Both the position numbers and the translations under genes were made by a program. From Cesiribacteraceae bacterium YIM B00369 (lineage in GTDB: Bacteria > Bacteroidota > Bacteroidia > Cytophagales > Cyclobacteriaceae), in NCBI GenBank assembly GCA_017948555.1, contig JAFMYY010000021.1, positions 48,013-112,012 on the forward strand: a stretch of 64,000 nt of DNA, written 5' to 3'. Shown here piece by piece: positions 26,480 through 35,051 of the stretch. The notes under the pieces are model-generated. The model did not search any database, had not been told where the DNA came from, and saw nothing but the letters and a program-made list of their open reading frames with translations. How positions within the stretch are numbered: the first letter of the stretch is position 1; every line of letters begins with the position of its first letter.

Positions 26480-28471
26480 ATGGAAATCCCATTACTTACC
26501 GATATTGTCATTATTCTCGGCCTGTCTGTAGTTGTAATTTTAATCTTTCAAAGATTTAAGATTCCAACCATATTAGGCTTCTTAATTACCGGCTTCATAA
26601 GCGGTCCTTACGGACTGAGCCTTGTGGAGGCTTCCCACGAGGTGGAAATCCTGGCTGAGATAGGCGTTATTCTCCTGCTGTTTATTATAGGCCTTGAATT
26701 TTCGCTCAAAAGCTTATCGGCTATAAAGAGGGCTGTTTTTATTGGTGGCAGCGTGCAGGTGGGGCTAACTACATTACTGGTTGCCCTGCTGGCAAATCAA
26801 TTCAGCTACAGCTGGGGGCAGGCTATATTCCTTGGCTTTTTGTTTGCCCTGAGCAGTACTGCTATTGTCCTTAAAATTTTTCAGGAAAGAGGCGAGATCA
26901 ATACACCGCATGGTAAAATGATTGTGGCTGTCCTTATTTTCCAGGACATTATTGTAGTCCCCATGATGCTCTTTACCCCACTCATTGCAGGAAAATCAGA
27001 CGATGTATGGGGCTCCCTGGCAATACTGGCCATTAAAGGAATTTTTGTAATTATTTTCGTACTGATTGCTGCCCGCTACATTGTTCCAAAGCTACTATAT
27101 TATGTAGCCCGCACCCGAAAGTCGGAATTATTTATTTTGAGCATTGTGGTAATATGTTTTTCTGTTGCCTGGCTGTCCTCTTCCCTGGGGCTTTCACTTG
27201 CCCTGGGTGCATTTCTTGCCGGACTTATTATCAGCGAGTCGGAATACAGTCACCAGGCGACCAGCAATATTCTTCCTTTCCGGGAAATATTTACCAGTTT
27301 CTTCTTCGTATCCATAGGCATGCTCCTCGACATGGAGTTTCTGTTCGAGCACTTCTGGCTGGTACTGGGGCTCACCATCCTTACTTTTCTGGGAAAGGGC
27401 CTTATTGCCTCGCTGGCAGCATTAATATTAAAGTACCCCATACGCACCGTAATACTGGTCGGGCTCTCCCTCTTCCAGGTAGGGGAGTTTGCCTTTATTC
27501 TTTCAAAAACCGGTCTGGAAAATGATTTACTGGAAGAGGTAACTTACCAGTACTTCCTCTCGGTTTCGCTCATGACCATGGCTGCCACTCCTTTCGTAAT
27601 TATGTTTGCCAATAATATTGTAAAATACCTCAGCAATACCGGGGTGTATGGGAGATTGAGCGACCTGGGCTATAAAGGTAATAATAGAACTGCAGCAGAT
27701 GCCGATGAAGAGCTCAAAGATCATATCGTTATTATAGGCTACGGCATTAATGGCCGCAATCTTTCGCTGGCTGCCAGAAATGCCGGGATTCCATACCAGA
27801 TTATTGAGTTAAACGCTGAAACGGTTATAAAGGAAAAGAAAAAAGGAGAACCAATTATTTTTGGCGATGCGGTTGAAGGGCCTGTACTGCACCATGTGCA
27901 TGTACAAAAAGCAAGGGTGGTGGTAATAGCCATTTCCGACCCTGCAGCCACAAAACGAATAATCTTAAATATCCGGCAGTTCAGTCCTACGGTTCATATT
28001 ATTGTAAGAACCCGCTTTGTACAGGAAATGGAAGAAAACTACCGGCTGGGAGCCGATGAAGTAATTCCTGAAGAATTTGAAACCTCCATTGAAATTTTTA
28101 CCCGGGTTATGAGCAAATACCTTGTACCGCAGGATGAAATTGAAACCTTTACCAGAAGCATCAGGGCAGGAAAATACGAGATGCTTCGCAGCCCTTCCTT
28201 TACCGCCAATAATATCCGCAGCCTGGAGGGCACATTGCCGGACCTGAACGTGGCTACGCTGAAGATTCAGCGCAGCAACCTTCCCTTCGTAAATGTACCC
28301 CTGGAAGAATCGCGGATCCGCAGTGAGTACGGCATTAACCTGATTGCCATTAACAGGAGCGGCAAACTGGTAATGGATATCCATGGTGCAACCCGCATTT
28401 TACCGGATGATATCCTTTATGTAATTGGAAGGCCGGAGGATATTGCAGGCTTTGAACGGAGGGTAAAATAA
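26480..28471 (+). CDS. CPA2-family monovalent cation:proton antiporter with RCK domains
   Basis: A 663-residue membrane protein. The first 385 residues form about twelve helices of a Na_H_exchanger domain, with the CPA2 features GLEFSLKSL (about 73), LSSTAIVLKI (about 127) and FQDIIVVPMM (about 154). A TrkA-N (RCK) domain starts at DHIVIIGYGINGRNLSLA (about 413-430) and a TrkA-C domain occupies about 575-660 (VPLEESRIRSEYGINLIAIN). The layout is that of KefB/KefC and related K+/H+ antiporters. Ion selectivity and the regulatory ligand (glutathione adducts or nucleotides) cannot be fixed. No KefF/KefG oxidoreductase is adjacent. Confidence 0.9.
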   Translation: MEIPLLTDIVIILGLSVVVILIFQRFKIPTILGFLITGFISGPYGLSLVEASHEVEILAEIGVILLLFIIGLEFSLKSLSAIKRAVFIGGSVQVGLTTLLVALLANQFSYSWGQAIFLGFLFALSSTAIVLKIFQERGEINTPHGKMIVAVLIFQDIIVVPMMLFTPLIAGKSDDVWGSLAILAIKGIFVIIFVLIAARYIVPKLLYYVARTRKSELFILSIVVICFSVAWLSSSLGLSLALGAFLAGLIISESEYSHQATSNILPFREIFTSFFFVSIGMLLDMEFLFEHFWLVLGLTILTFLGKGLIASLAALILKYPIRTVILVGLSLFQVGEFAFILSKTGLENDLLEEVTYQYFLSVSLMTMAATPFVIMFANNIVKYLSNTGVYGRLSDLGYKGNNRTAADADEELKDHIVIIGYGINGRNLSLAARNAGIPYQIIELNAETVIKEKKKGEPIIFGDAVEGPVLHHVHVQKARVVVIAISDPAATKRIILNIRQFSPTVHIIVRTRFVQEMEENYRLGADEVIPEEFETSIEIFTRVMSKYLVPQDEIETFTRSIRAGKYEMLRSPSFTANNIRSLEGTLPDLNVATLKIQRSNLPFVNVPLEESRIRSEYGINLIAINRSGKLVMDIHGATRILPDDILYVIGRPEDIAGFERRVK

Positions 28472-28815
28472 ACAACCGCAAACAGCACAAAAGAAAAAGG
28501 TAACCAGCTGTTTTTTTCTGTTTAACATAACAACAGAGCTCCCATTGCATGCTTTGGCAGAGAAAACACAATATTCTATAAATAAAATTCTGCAGCACTG
28601 CCGGAATCTTCCTGTTATTGCACTTTTTTTCCCGTGAACAAATATTTTTTCCAGAATAAGGCAATTTACTTCCCGATTTTTATTATTATTATCAGAACTT
28701 TGCAATAAGATAAATTAATATTGCATTGTAATTAATTTTAACTGTTTCTGATTTTAGAAGTTCGCAGCTTTTGGAGAACAAAAGCCCTCAAACTTAAAAT
28801 TGCATTACCCTAATT
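28472..28815. other. Intergenic region with no recognisable element
   Basis: A 344-bp AT-rich gap before the next gene. I see no ORF with protein-like composition, no strong hairpin and no convincing TTG/TAnnTTTG promoter pair. It presumably holds the promoter of the following gene. Confidence 0.4.
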
Positions 28816-30261
28816 ATGGCTAAGCTAAAGAATATAATTAAACAGCTGTCCGAAGGAGATTACGAAAAAATATATAACTCGCTCATGGAAAGCAGTGCTG
28901 AAAAGTCAGCTTATCTGCTTAAGGCTATGCGGGAAAAGCACTTCTCCGACAACAAGATAATGGATGAGCTGGATGTTAACACTAATGCTTATTACACTCT
29001 CCGGTCCCGGTTAAATCAAAAAATTGAAGAATACCTTCTTCAGCAGATGGAAAACCCACGTACTGATGTACTGAAAAAAGTGGCTAACATCAATGAGGTA
29101 ATCTTTACAAAGAAAAAAGCAATTGCTGTTGCAACCCTTAAAAAGCTGGAAAAAGAGCTTCAGGATTACGATTTGGCAAATGAGTTAACAATCGTATACA
29201 AAACCCTTAAAAAACTTCACATCCATACACCTGAGCATTTCAGCTATTCTCAGCTTTACAACCAGCACGTAGCTTATATGCTTGCCGTTGACAAGGCCGA
29301 AGACCTGCTTTCGCAATACTTTAAAAAGTACGGGGAGTATACACTTACCGGCGGGGAAATTGAAAAACTGGAGCTCACACTTTTAAGCAATGAAATGCAG
29401 AATGTGTGTAAGCTTTACGATTCGCACCGCCTTTACATTTACCAGAGCTGCCTTAGCGTGTTCCACCGCCTGTTTGTTATGCGCGATGAAAGCATGGAGC
29501 AGGAGCTCGAGCCTATTGAGGATGTACTGGACAGGATGCAGTCAATTTTTGAAATGTATCACCTCGATACAATCTATTTCCACCTGCGCCTGGTTTACGA
29601 ATACCTGCGGCTGGAATACTATAACTACTACAAAGTATACCGTAAGGCAGAGAATTATTTTGAGGAGGTAAACGAATCTGCAGCCAACCTGCTGTCAAAC
29701 TACAGCCTCTTTACTTATCCTCCGCAGTTCCTGCTTACAAAGGTTGAGCGGCACCTGAGAGCAAACGACCCTGCTGTAATGTACCAGGAGAATGATGCTC
29801 TGTTCCAGGATTTCGATATTGAGAAAGACGATGTACCGAAGTATATTACTTATGTGGTGTACCGTTCGCTTAGCTGCTACTATGCTGAAAAGTATGATGA
29901 AGCAGCCCGCTGGATCAATAACCTGCTCAACGATGTAAGCCTTAAAAAATATCCTTTTGCATCGCTGGAAATTAAAACGCTGCTGGCACTGCAATACTGC
30001 CTTCAGAGTGATTACGATCTTTTCAACCAGCTGATCAACAGTATTCAGCGCCAGATCCGTTTATTAGGCAAAGACAGCTGCGATCATGTGCTGATATTTA
30101 CAAAGATCATGAAGATTGCCATCAGCGAAAGCAAGCGCAATAAGTATGAAAAAATAAATCAGCTGGCAGAGAAATTTAAAGCAACAGAAGCACCTTATTT
30201 TGCTCCTACAAAATATGTTAAAATGGACGAAGTTTTACTCCAGAAACTGGCAGACCTGTAA
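28816..30261 (+). CDS. Conserved helical protein of unknown function
   Basis: A 481-residue soluble protein, rich in Leu, Tyr, Lys and Glu, without signal peptide or membrane segments. From about residue 85 to the end it looks like a chain of paired helices of TPR or solenoid type (for example LKKLEKELQDYDLANELTIV and YYAEKYDEAARWINNLLNDV). The first 60 residues (IIKQLSEGDYEKIYNSLMES, and a DELDVNTNAYYTLRSRLNQK segment) resemble a small helical recognition domain. I recognise no named family. A strong terminator follows. Confidence 0.8.
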   Translation: MAKLKNIIKQLSEGDYEKIYNSLMESSAEKSAYLLKAMREKHFSDNKIMDELDVNTNAYYTLRSRLNQKIEEYLLQQMENPRTDVLKKVANINEVIFTKKKAIAVATLKKLEKELQDYDLANELTIVYKTLKKLHIHTPEHFSYSQLYNQHVAYMLAVDKAEDLLSQYFKKYGEYTLTGGEIEKLELTLLSNEMQNVCKLYDSHRLYIYQSCLSVFHRLFVMRDESMEQELEPIEDVLDRMQSIFEMYHLDTIYFHLRLVYEYLRLEYYNYYKVYRKAENYFEEVNESAANLLSNYSLFTYPPQFLLTKVERHLRANDPAVMYQENDALFQDFDIEKDDVPKYITYVVYRSLSCYYAEKYDEAARWINNLLNDVSLKKYPFASLEIKTLLALQYCLQSDYDLFNQLINSIQRQIRLLGKDSCDHVLIFTKIMKIAISESKRNKYEKINQLAEKFKATEAPYFAPTKYVKMDEVLLQKLADL

Positions 30262-30281
30262 AGAGAAGCCATCAGAAAATA

Positions 30282-30311
30282 AAAAAAAGCGGTATAAAAA
30301 CCGCTTTTTTT
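30282..30311 (+). terminator. Terminator after the helical protein gene
   Basis: Stem AAAAAAAGCGGT with ACCGCTTTTTTT and a six-base loop, 21 bp after the stop. The symmetric A/T runs allow function on either strand. Confidence 0.85.
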
Positions 30312-30347
30312 TATTCGTACAGACCAAAAAAAAGAAATACCTGTAAA

Positions 30348-30387
30348 AAAACAAAAGAGGCCACCTGGAAGCAGCCTCTTTTGTTTT
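30348..30387 (-). terminator. Terminator of the response-regulator gene
   Basis: Perfect 14-bp stem (AAAACAAAAGAGGC with GCCTCTTTTGTTTT) and a 12-base loop, 28 bp beyond the stop at 30415. Flanking A/T runs again make it usable from both sides. Confidence 0.8.
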
Positions 30388-30414
30388 ATTACTTAAGATC
30401 AACAATTAAATACC

Positions 30415-30834
30415 TCAAATATTTAATTTAACCAGGTTTTCCTGTGTAAGTGGCTTATTAATATATTTTTTAACATAATCATATTTCTTGGAACGGTTTA
30501 CGTCCTGCGGATTGATGGATGAGGTCAACATAATGATTCTGCATTTTTTCTTCGTCATATCAGAGAGCTTATCAAACTCATCCAGGAACTGAAAGCCATC
30601 CATCAATGGCATATCAATATCCAGGAAAATAAGGTCCGGAAGAATACTTTCACCGGCGCTATTCAGTTTTTCGATATTTTTCAAGAACTCAATGGCACTC
30701 TTTGCCCCTGTATGAGTAAATATTCGGTCTGTTAGGTTGCTCGCTTCAATCATCTTATGATTAATGAGGTTATCAATCTCATTATCATCAATCAACATGA
30801 CGGCATTATATCTTGCTTTTGGTTTTTCTGCCAT
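30415..30834 (-). CDS. Single-domain response regulator
   Basis: The 139-residue protein is a lone receiver domain. The acidic pair is in MLIDDNEIDN (about 13-22), the phospho-acceptor Asp lies in IFLDIDMPLMDGFQFL (about residue 69-71), the conserved Thr/Ser in IIMLTSSINPQD and the Lys in YINKPLTQENL (about 125-135). No DNA-binding or enzymatic output domain is attached. This Bacteroidota type usually acts by protein contact in phosphorelays or is regulated by orphan hybrid kinases. No kinase is adjacent, so the partner is unknown. Confidence 0.92.
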   Translation of the reverse strand: MAEKPKARYNAVMLIDDNEIDNLINHKMIEASNLTDRIFTHTGAKSAIEFLKNIEKLNSAGESILPDLIFLDIDMPLMDGFQFLDEFDKLSDMTKKKCRIIMLTSSINPQDVNRSKKYDYVKKYINKPLTQENLVKLNI

Positions 30835-30970
30835 TTCTGGTAAATGGTTTGTTTTTTCTAAAAATAGAAGACAGCTTTCAGCCAGGCATTAAGCTATCAG
30901 AACTAATAATAATAGTACAATAAATTTAGCAGCAATAAAAAATTTTTCAAAGAAAAATTATTCATTACAT

Positions 30971-32518
30971 TCAAATATTAAACTGTATTCCCTGTGCCAG
31001 AGGCAAATCAGTACCATAATTTATGGTATTTGTTTGCCTGCGCATGTAAAACTTCCACGCATCAGAGCCTGATTCCCTGCCTCCTCCGGTATCTTTCTCT
31101 CCGCCAAAAGCCCCGCCAATTTCAGCTCCTGATGTTCCTATATTAACATTGGCTATTCCGCAATCTGATCCGGCATGGGACAGAAACAACTCCGACTCCC
31201 GTAAATTATTTGTCATGATCGCCGAAGAAAGCCCCTGGGGCACTTCATTCTGGATGGAAATTGCTTCATCAATTTCCCTGTACTTAAGTAAATAGAGAAC
31301 AGGAGCAAATGTTTCCTGCTTTACAATATTAAACCATCTCTCCACCTCAAAAACAGCCGGCTTTACATAGCAGCCGGACTCAAATCCTGCGCCTTCCAGC
31401 ACTCCTCCGGGAACAAGCACTTTCCCTCCTTCTTCCTCCACCTTCTGTAATGTTCTGAGATATGCGGCTACAGCATCTTTATCAATAAGAGGACCCACAT
31501 GATTTTCTGTGTCAAGTGGATTCCCTATCCTGAGCTGAGCATAAGTGCTCTTCAGCTTTTCTTTTACCGTTTCATAAATATCTTCATGAACAATAAGCCT
31601 GCGTGTAGTAGTGCAGCGTTGTCCGGCGGTACCTACAGCACCAAAAACAGCACCTGTCAGGGCCAGCTTCAGATCCGCATCTCCGGAGATAATAATGGCA
31701 TTGTTACCTCCCAGCTCCAGCAAAGATTTCCCTAAGCGCGATCCTACAGCAGCAGCCACTTTTTTACCCATTACGGTTGATCCTGTGGCTGAAATAATAG
31801 GGAGGCGTGTGTCGTGCGACATCCATTCGCCCACTTTATAATTACCCGTAACCACACAGCTTACTCCCTCCGGCACATTATTCTGCCTGAAAACCTCAGA
31901 TACCAAATTCTGACATGCCAGTGCCGTAAGTGGTGTTTTCTCCGATGCTTTCCATACCGTAGTATCGCCGCACACCCAGGCAATGGCAGCATTCCAGCTC
32001 CATACAGCCACAGGGAAATTAAAAGCAGAAATTATACCCACCACACCAACAGGATGGTATTGCTCATACATCCTGTGCATGCTCCGCTCGGAATGCATGG
32101 TAAGCCCGTGCAGCTGCCGGGAAAGGCCGACGGCAAAATCGCATATATCAATCATTTCCTGCACCTCTCCCAGGCCTTCCTGGTAAGATTTCCCCATTTC
32201 GTAAGAAACCAGCTGCCCCAGCAGCTCTTTATGCTTTCGCAAAGCTTCTCCAAACCGGCGCACTACTTCACCACGCTTTGGAGCAGGCCATAACCGCCAT
32301 TCCTTAAACGCCTCCCGGGCCTGGTCCACTACTTTATTGTAACCAGCTTCACTTACAGTATACACTTTAGCAATCTCCCGCCCGTCGACAGGAGACCAGG
32401 AGCTGATTTGCTCACCCTTTTCCTCAAACCATTCTCCTCCCGCCGAAGCCCCGGGATTGGAGGCCTGCAGCTGAAAAGTGGTTAGTATGTGCTGAAGATT
32501 AAAATTTGTTTTTTTCAT
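30971..32518 (-). CDS. Aldehyde dehydrogenase, ALDH7-like
   Basis: A 515-residue NAD-dependent aldehyde dehydrogenase. Visible motifs: the proton-acceptor region LLELGGNNAII (about 265-275), the nucleophilic Cys in GQRCTTTRRLIV (Cys about 301) and EIGGAFGGEKDTGGGRESGS (about 466-485), which with the YEQYHPVGVVGIISAFNFPV segment is typical of the ALDH7 group. ALDH7 members oxidise alpha-aminoadipic semialdehyde or piperideine-6-carboxylate in lysine breakdown, so that is the likely but unproven substrate. No other lysine-degradation gene is nearby. Confidence 0.87.
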   Translation of the reverse strand: MKKTNFNLQHILTTFQLQASNPGASAGGEWFEEKGEQISSWSPVDGREIAKVYTVSEAGYNKVVDQAREAFKEWRLWPAPKRGEVVRRFGEALRKHKELLGQLVSYEMGKSYQEGLGEVQEMIDICDFAVGLSRQLHGLTMHSERSMHRMYEQYHPVGVVGIISAFNFPVAVWSWNAAIAWVCGDTTVWKASEKTPLTALACQNLVSEVFRQNNVPEGVSCVVTGNYKVGEWMSHDTRLPIISATGSTVMGKKVAAAVGSRLGKSLLELGGNNAIIISGDADLKLALTGAVFGAVGTAGQRCTTTRRLIVHEDIYETVKEKLKSTYAQLRIGNPLDTENHVGPLIDKDAVAAYLRTLQKVEEEGGKVLVPGGVLEGAGFESGCYVKPAVFEVERWFNIVKQETFAPVLYLLKYREIDEAISIQNEVPQGLSSAIMTNNLRESELFLSHAGSDCGIANVNIGTSGAEIGGAFGGEKDTGGGRESGSDAWKFYMRRQTNTINYGTDLPLAQGIQFNI

Positions 32519-32595
32519 AATTCCGTAAGGTCAGTATTACTGGTTGCACCACTTAAAGGTACAGGTTTTGAATCTTAATATTAAAAGCAAAAATA

Positions 32596-32625
32596 AAAAA
32601 AAGGCACCATGCGGCGCCTCTTTTT
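32596..32625 (-). terminator. Terminator of the HtrA gene
   Basis: Stem AAAAAGGCACC with GGCGCCTCTTTTT (mismatches tolerated) and a short ATGC loop, 27 bp after the stop at 32652, with an A-run that becomes the minus-strand U-tract. Confidence 0.7.
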
Positions 32626-32651
32626 AATCGATATAAGTGTTTTACTGCCTC

Positions 32652-34163
32652 TTACCAGGCCATTCCATAATAAACTTTTTCGCCATCAGGATATACACCT
32701 TCCACAAGGGTACCTTCTCCTTTTTTATTTTCCAGAATAGTCATTAATTCATCTACACTGGAAACAGCTTTATTATCTACGGCGGTGATGACAAATCCTT
32801 CACGCACATTATATTTCTTCCACTTTCCTTCCCCTACTTTGGCTAACTTAACACCGCCTTCCACACGGTACTTCTGGCGGTCCTGCTGACTTAAATTTAC
32901 CAGCATGGCGCCTCCAACTTCCATAGCTTCGCTTTTAGCCACTACTTTGGTTGTTCCCATATTATTCTTCAGGGTGGCGGTGGTTTCTCTCAGTTTTCCA
33001 TCGCGGTAGTAAGTAACTTTTACCTTATCGCCGGGGCGGTTGGTTGCAATGCTTTCCTGTAGTTGCGCTACCGTATTTATAGTTTTACCATTCACCTGCA
33101 CAATTACGTCGCCCTGCTTAATTCCTGCTTCCTGGGCAGCGGTATTTTCATTTACATTAGCCACATAAACACCCCGGTTCAATTCAAGGCCTTCAGCTTT
33201 AGCCAGTTCAGCAGTTACATTTCCTATATTAACGCCTAATAACGCACGCTGTACTGTTCCGAACTCCCGAAGGTCATCAACAATCTTAGTAACCAGTACT
33301 GAAGGAACGGCAAAGCTGTAACCGGAATAAGATCCTGTAGGAGATGCAATGGCAGTATTGATCCCTACAAGCTCCCCTTTCAGGTTCACAAGAGCACCAC
33401 CGCTGTTACCAGGGTTTACAGCCGCATCTGTCTGGATAAAAGACTCAATCTGGTTCCCTTTTTCATTTGCCAGAATACCAATGCTACGTCCTTTGGCACT
33501 TACAATACCTGCTGTTACTGTGGAGTTAAGGTCGTAAGGGTTACCAACGGCCAATACCCACTCGCCCACTTTAATATCATCGGAGCTTCCATATTTAATG
33601 GCAGGCAGGCCGGTTTCTTCAATTTTCAAAAGGGCAATATCAGTTGTCGGATCGGTACCTACTAAGGTCGCTTCGTACTGGCGGTTATCATTCATCACTA
33701 CCTCAATGCTGCTGGCATTGTCAATTACGTGGTTGTTGGTTACAATATATCCATCGGCAGTAACAATAACACCTGAACCGCTCGCGCCACGTGGCATACC
33801 CTGACCTCTACCGTGTGGATTCTGGCGCTGGCCGGGCCCGCCAAAAAGATCCGGGAACATCTCCTCAAACGGATGTCGTGGCTGCCTGCTTTGGGTTTTG
33901 CCAGAGGCTCCGGCATCGTACTTAGACCGGATATGCACAACCGCAGGAGTAGTTACTTCTGCCGCATACACAAAATTAAGTCCGTCAGGAACAGTAAAGT
34001 CCTCTGAATTTAGATAAGATGTAAACCTGACATTTTGACCCTGTTGTAAGGCCTGAAGTTCGACTGACCGATTATCCCGGACAAGGTAAAAGCCGCCTGC
34101 AGCTACCAAGCCGCCAATAAACGCTGCCAGAATAATTCCTAAATAGAAATGTTTCTTGCTCAT
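32652..34163 (-). CDS. Periplasmic serine protease, HtrA/Do family
   Basis: A 503-residue envelope protease and chaperone. An N-terminal signal anchor (HFYLGIILAAFIGGLVAAGG, about 4-23) precedes a trypsin-like domain with the catalytic triad His in TNNHVID (about 144), Asp in TTDIALLKI (about 175) and Ser in GNSGGALVN (about 252). Two PDZ domains follow; the first begins near residue 300 with RALLGVNIGNVT and includes NTAAQEAGIKQGDVIVQVNG. A Gly/Gln/Arg-rich loop (RQPRHPFEEMFPDLFGGPGQ) lies before the catalytic domain, as in DegP. The role in removing misfolded envelope proteins is from the family. Confidence 0.93.
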   Translation of the reverse strand: MSKKHFYLGIILAAFIGGLVAAGGFYLVRDNRSVELQALQQGQNVRFTSYLNSEDFTVPDGLNFVYAAEVTTPAVVHIRSKYDAGASGKTQSRQPRHPFEEMFPDLFGGPGQRQNPHGRGQGMPRGASGSGVIVTADGYIVTNNHVIDNASSIEVVMNDNRQYEATLVGTDPTTDIALLKIEETGLPAIKYGSSDDIKVGEWVLAVGNPYDLNSTVTAGIVSAKGRSIGILANEKGNQIESFIQTDAAVNPGNSGGALVNLKGELVGINTAIASPTGSYSGYSFAVPSVLVTKIVDDLREFGTVQRALLGVNIGNVTAELAKAEGLELNRGVYVANVNENTAAQEAGIKQGDVIVQVNGKTINTVAQLQESIATNRPGDKVKVTYYRDGKLRETTATLKNNMGTTKVVAKSEAMEVGGAMLVNLSQQDRQKYRVEGGVKLAKVGEGKWKKYNVREGFVITAVDNKAVSSVDELMTILENKKGEGTLVEGVYPDGEKVYYGMAW

Positions 34164-34544
34164 ATTTTTTATTTTTTCCTTATATAAAAATTTTATTTTG
34201 TTTACTCTCTTATCTCAAGACATTACAATAACCGTACAGATAATGATCAAATTGCCTTGTATATAATTATTTTAACACTATTTAACAAAAAGGCGCTATT
34301 ACTAACTGTTTTTCCAACGCCCATTCAAATTCTGTGCCACTGCATTACTTTTTAAGCTCATTTATTTTACCACAACATGTCCGGGAAAGTTTCTCAATAC
34401 AGAGGAAATCAGAACTGCAAATAAAAATTCATCAGAGATTTCAGATAAAAAAGCTCCCATATTAACTTTCCGATGGAAAAAAGAACAGTCTTTAATTTAA
34501 AAGCATTCGTGCTGCATATTTTTTCAAAAAAAATGTCTGTTCTA
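34164..34544. other. Intergenic region upstream of HtrA and the tRNA array
   Basis: About 380 bp, AT-rich and without protein-like frames. It should hold the minus-strand HtrA promoter, but I find no clear TTG/TAnnTTTG pair for it. The plus-strand tRNA promoter begins at its right end. Confidence 0.4.
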
Positions 34545-34575
34545 TTGGAGAAAAGAAAAGAAGCTGCTATAATTG
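34545..34575 (+). promoter_or_regulatory. Promoter of the tRNA-Asn array
   Basis: TTG (34545-34547), a 20-bp spacer and TATAATTG (34568-34575) match the Bacteroidota TTG-N20-TAnnTTTG promoter with one change in the -7 box. It ends 25 bp before the first tRNA. Between them a perfect 7-bp hairpin (ATTCCCA with TGGGAAT, 34577-34596) could form in the short leader. Confidence 0.7.
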
Positions 34576-34600
34576 CATTCCCAATCGAATGGGAATAAAC

Positions 34601-34674
34601 TCCTTAGTAGCTCAGCTGGTTAGAGCATCTGACTGTTAATCAGAGGGTCGTTGGTTCGAGTCCAACCTGAGGAG
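34601..34674 (+). tRNA. tRNA-Asn (GTT), copy 1
   Basis: A 74-nt cloverleaf: acceptor TCCTTAG with CTGAGGA, D arm GCTC/GAGC, anticodon arm TCTGA/TCAGA with loop CTGTTAA (anticodon GTT), T arm GTTGG/CCAAC with TTCGAGT, discriminator G. The CCA end is not encoded. Confidence 0.97.
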
Positions 34675-34702
34675 CAAAATTAAAACAACATCGAAGGCAA
34701 AT

Positions 34703-34776
34703 TCCTTAGTAGCTCAGCTGGTTAGAGCATCTGACTGTTAATCAGAGGGTCGTTGGTTCGAGTCCAACCTGAGGAG
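34703..34776 (+). tRNA. tRNA-Asn (GTT), copy 2
   Basis: Identical in all 74 bases to the first copy and separated from it by a 28-bp spacer. Confidence 0.97.
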
Positions 34777-34804
34777 CAAAATTAAAACAACATCGAAGGC
34801 AAAT

Positions 34805-34878
34805 TCCTTAGTAGCTCAGCTGGTTAGAGCATCTGACTGTTAATCAGAGGGTCGTTGGTTCGAGTCCAACCTGAGGAG
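34805..34878 (+). tRNA. tRNA-Asn (GTT), copy 3
   Basis: Identical in all 74 bases to the first copy, with the same 28-bp spacer before it. Confidence 0.97.
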
Positions 34879-34906
34879 CAAAATTAAAACAACATCGAAG
34901 GCAAAT

Positions 34907-34980
34907 TCCTTAGTAGCTCAGCTGGTTAGAGCATCTGACTGTTAATCAGAGGGTCGTTGGTTCGAGTCCAACCTGAGGAG
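34907..34980 (+). tRNA. tRNA-Asn (GTT), copy 4
   Basis: Identical in sequence to the other copies. It is followed by the array terminator instead of another spacer. Confidence 0.97.
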
Positions 34981-34983
34981 CAA

Positions 34984-35013
34984 AAGCCCTGGCAATCGCC
35001 GGGGCTTTTTTTA
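34984..35013 (+). terminator. Terminator of the tRNA-Asn array
   Basis: Stem AAGCCCTGGC with GCCGGGGCTT (two G-T pairs), AATC loop, then a run of T. It begins three bases after the fourth tRNA. Confidence 0.85.
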
Positions 35014-35051
35014 TTTCCCTTTTAGCAGGTTTTTTGTAATTTGCCCGAAGC

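Larger units (their letters stand above)
34601..34980 (+). repeat. 102-bp tandem array of tRNA genes
   Basis: Three complete 102-bp units (74-bp tRNA plus 28-bp spacer) are identical base for base, and a fourth unit has the tRNA only. Identity of the spacers, which are not under tRNA-type selection, shows recent tandem duplication or ongoing homogenisation. Confidence 0.95.

Noticed and set aside
34601..34980. Regular spaced repeats resembling a CRISPR array
   Set aside because: The repeated unit is a complete tRNA gene and the spacers are identical, not unique.
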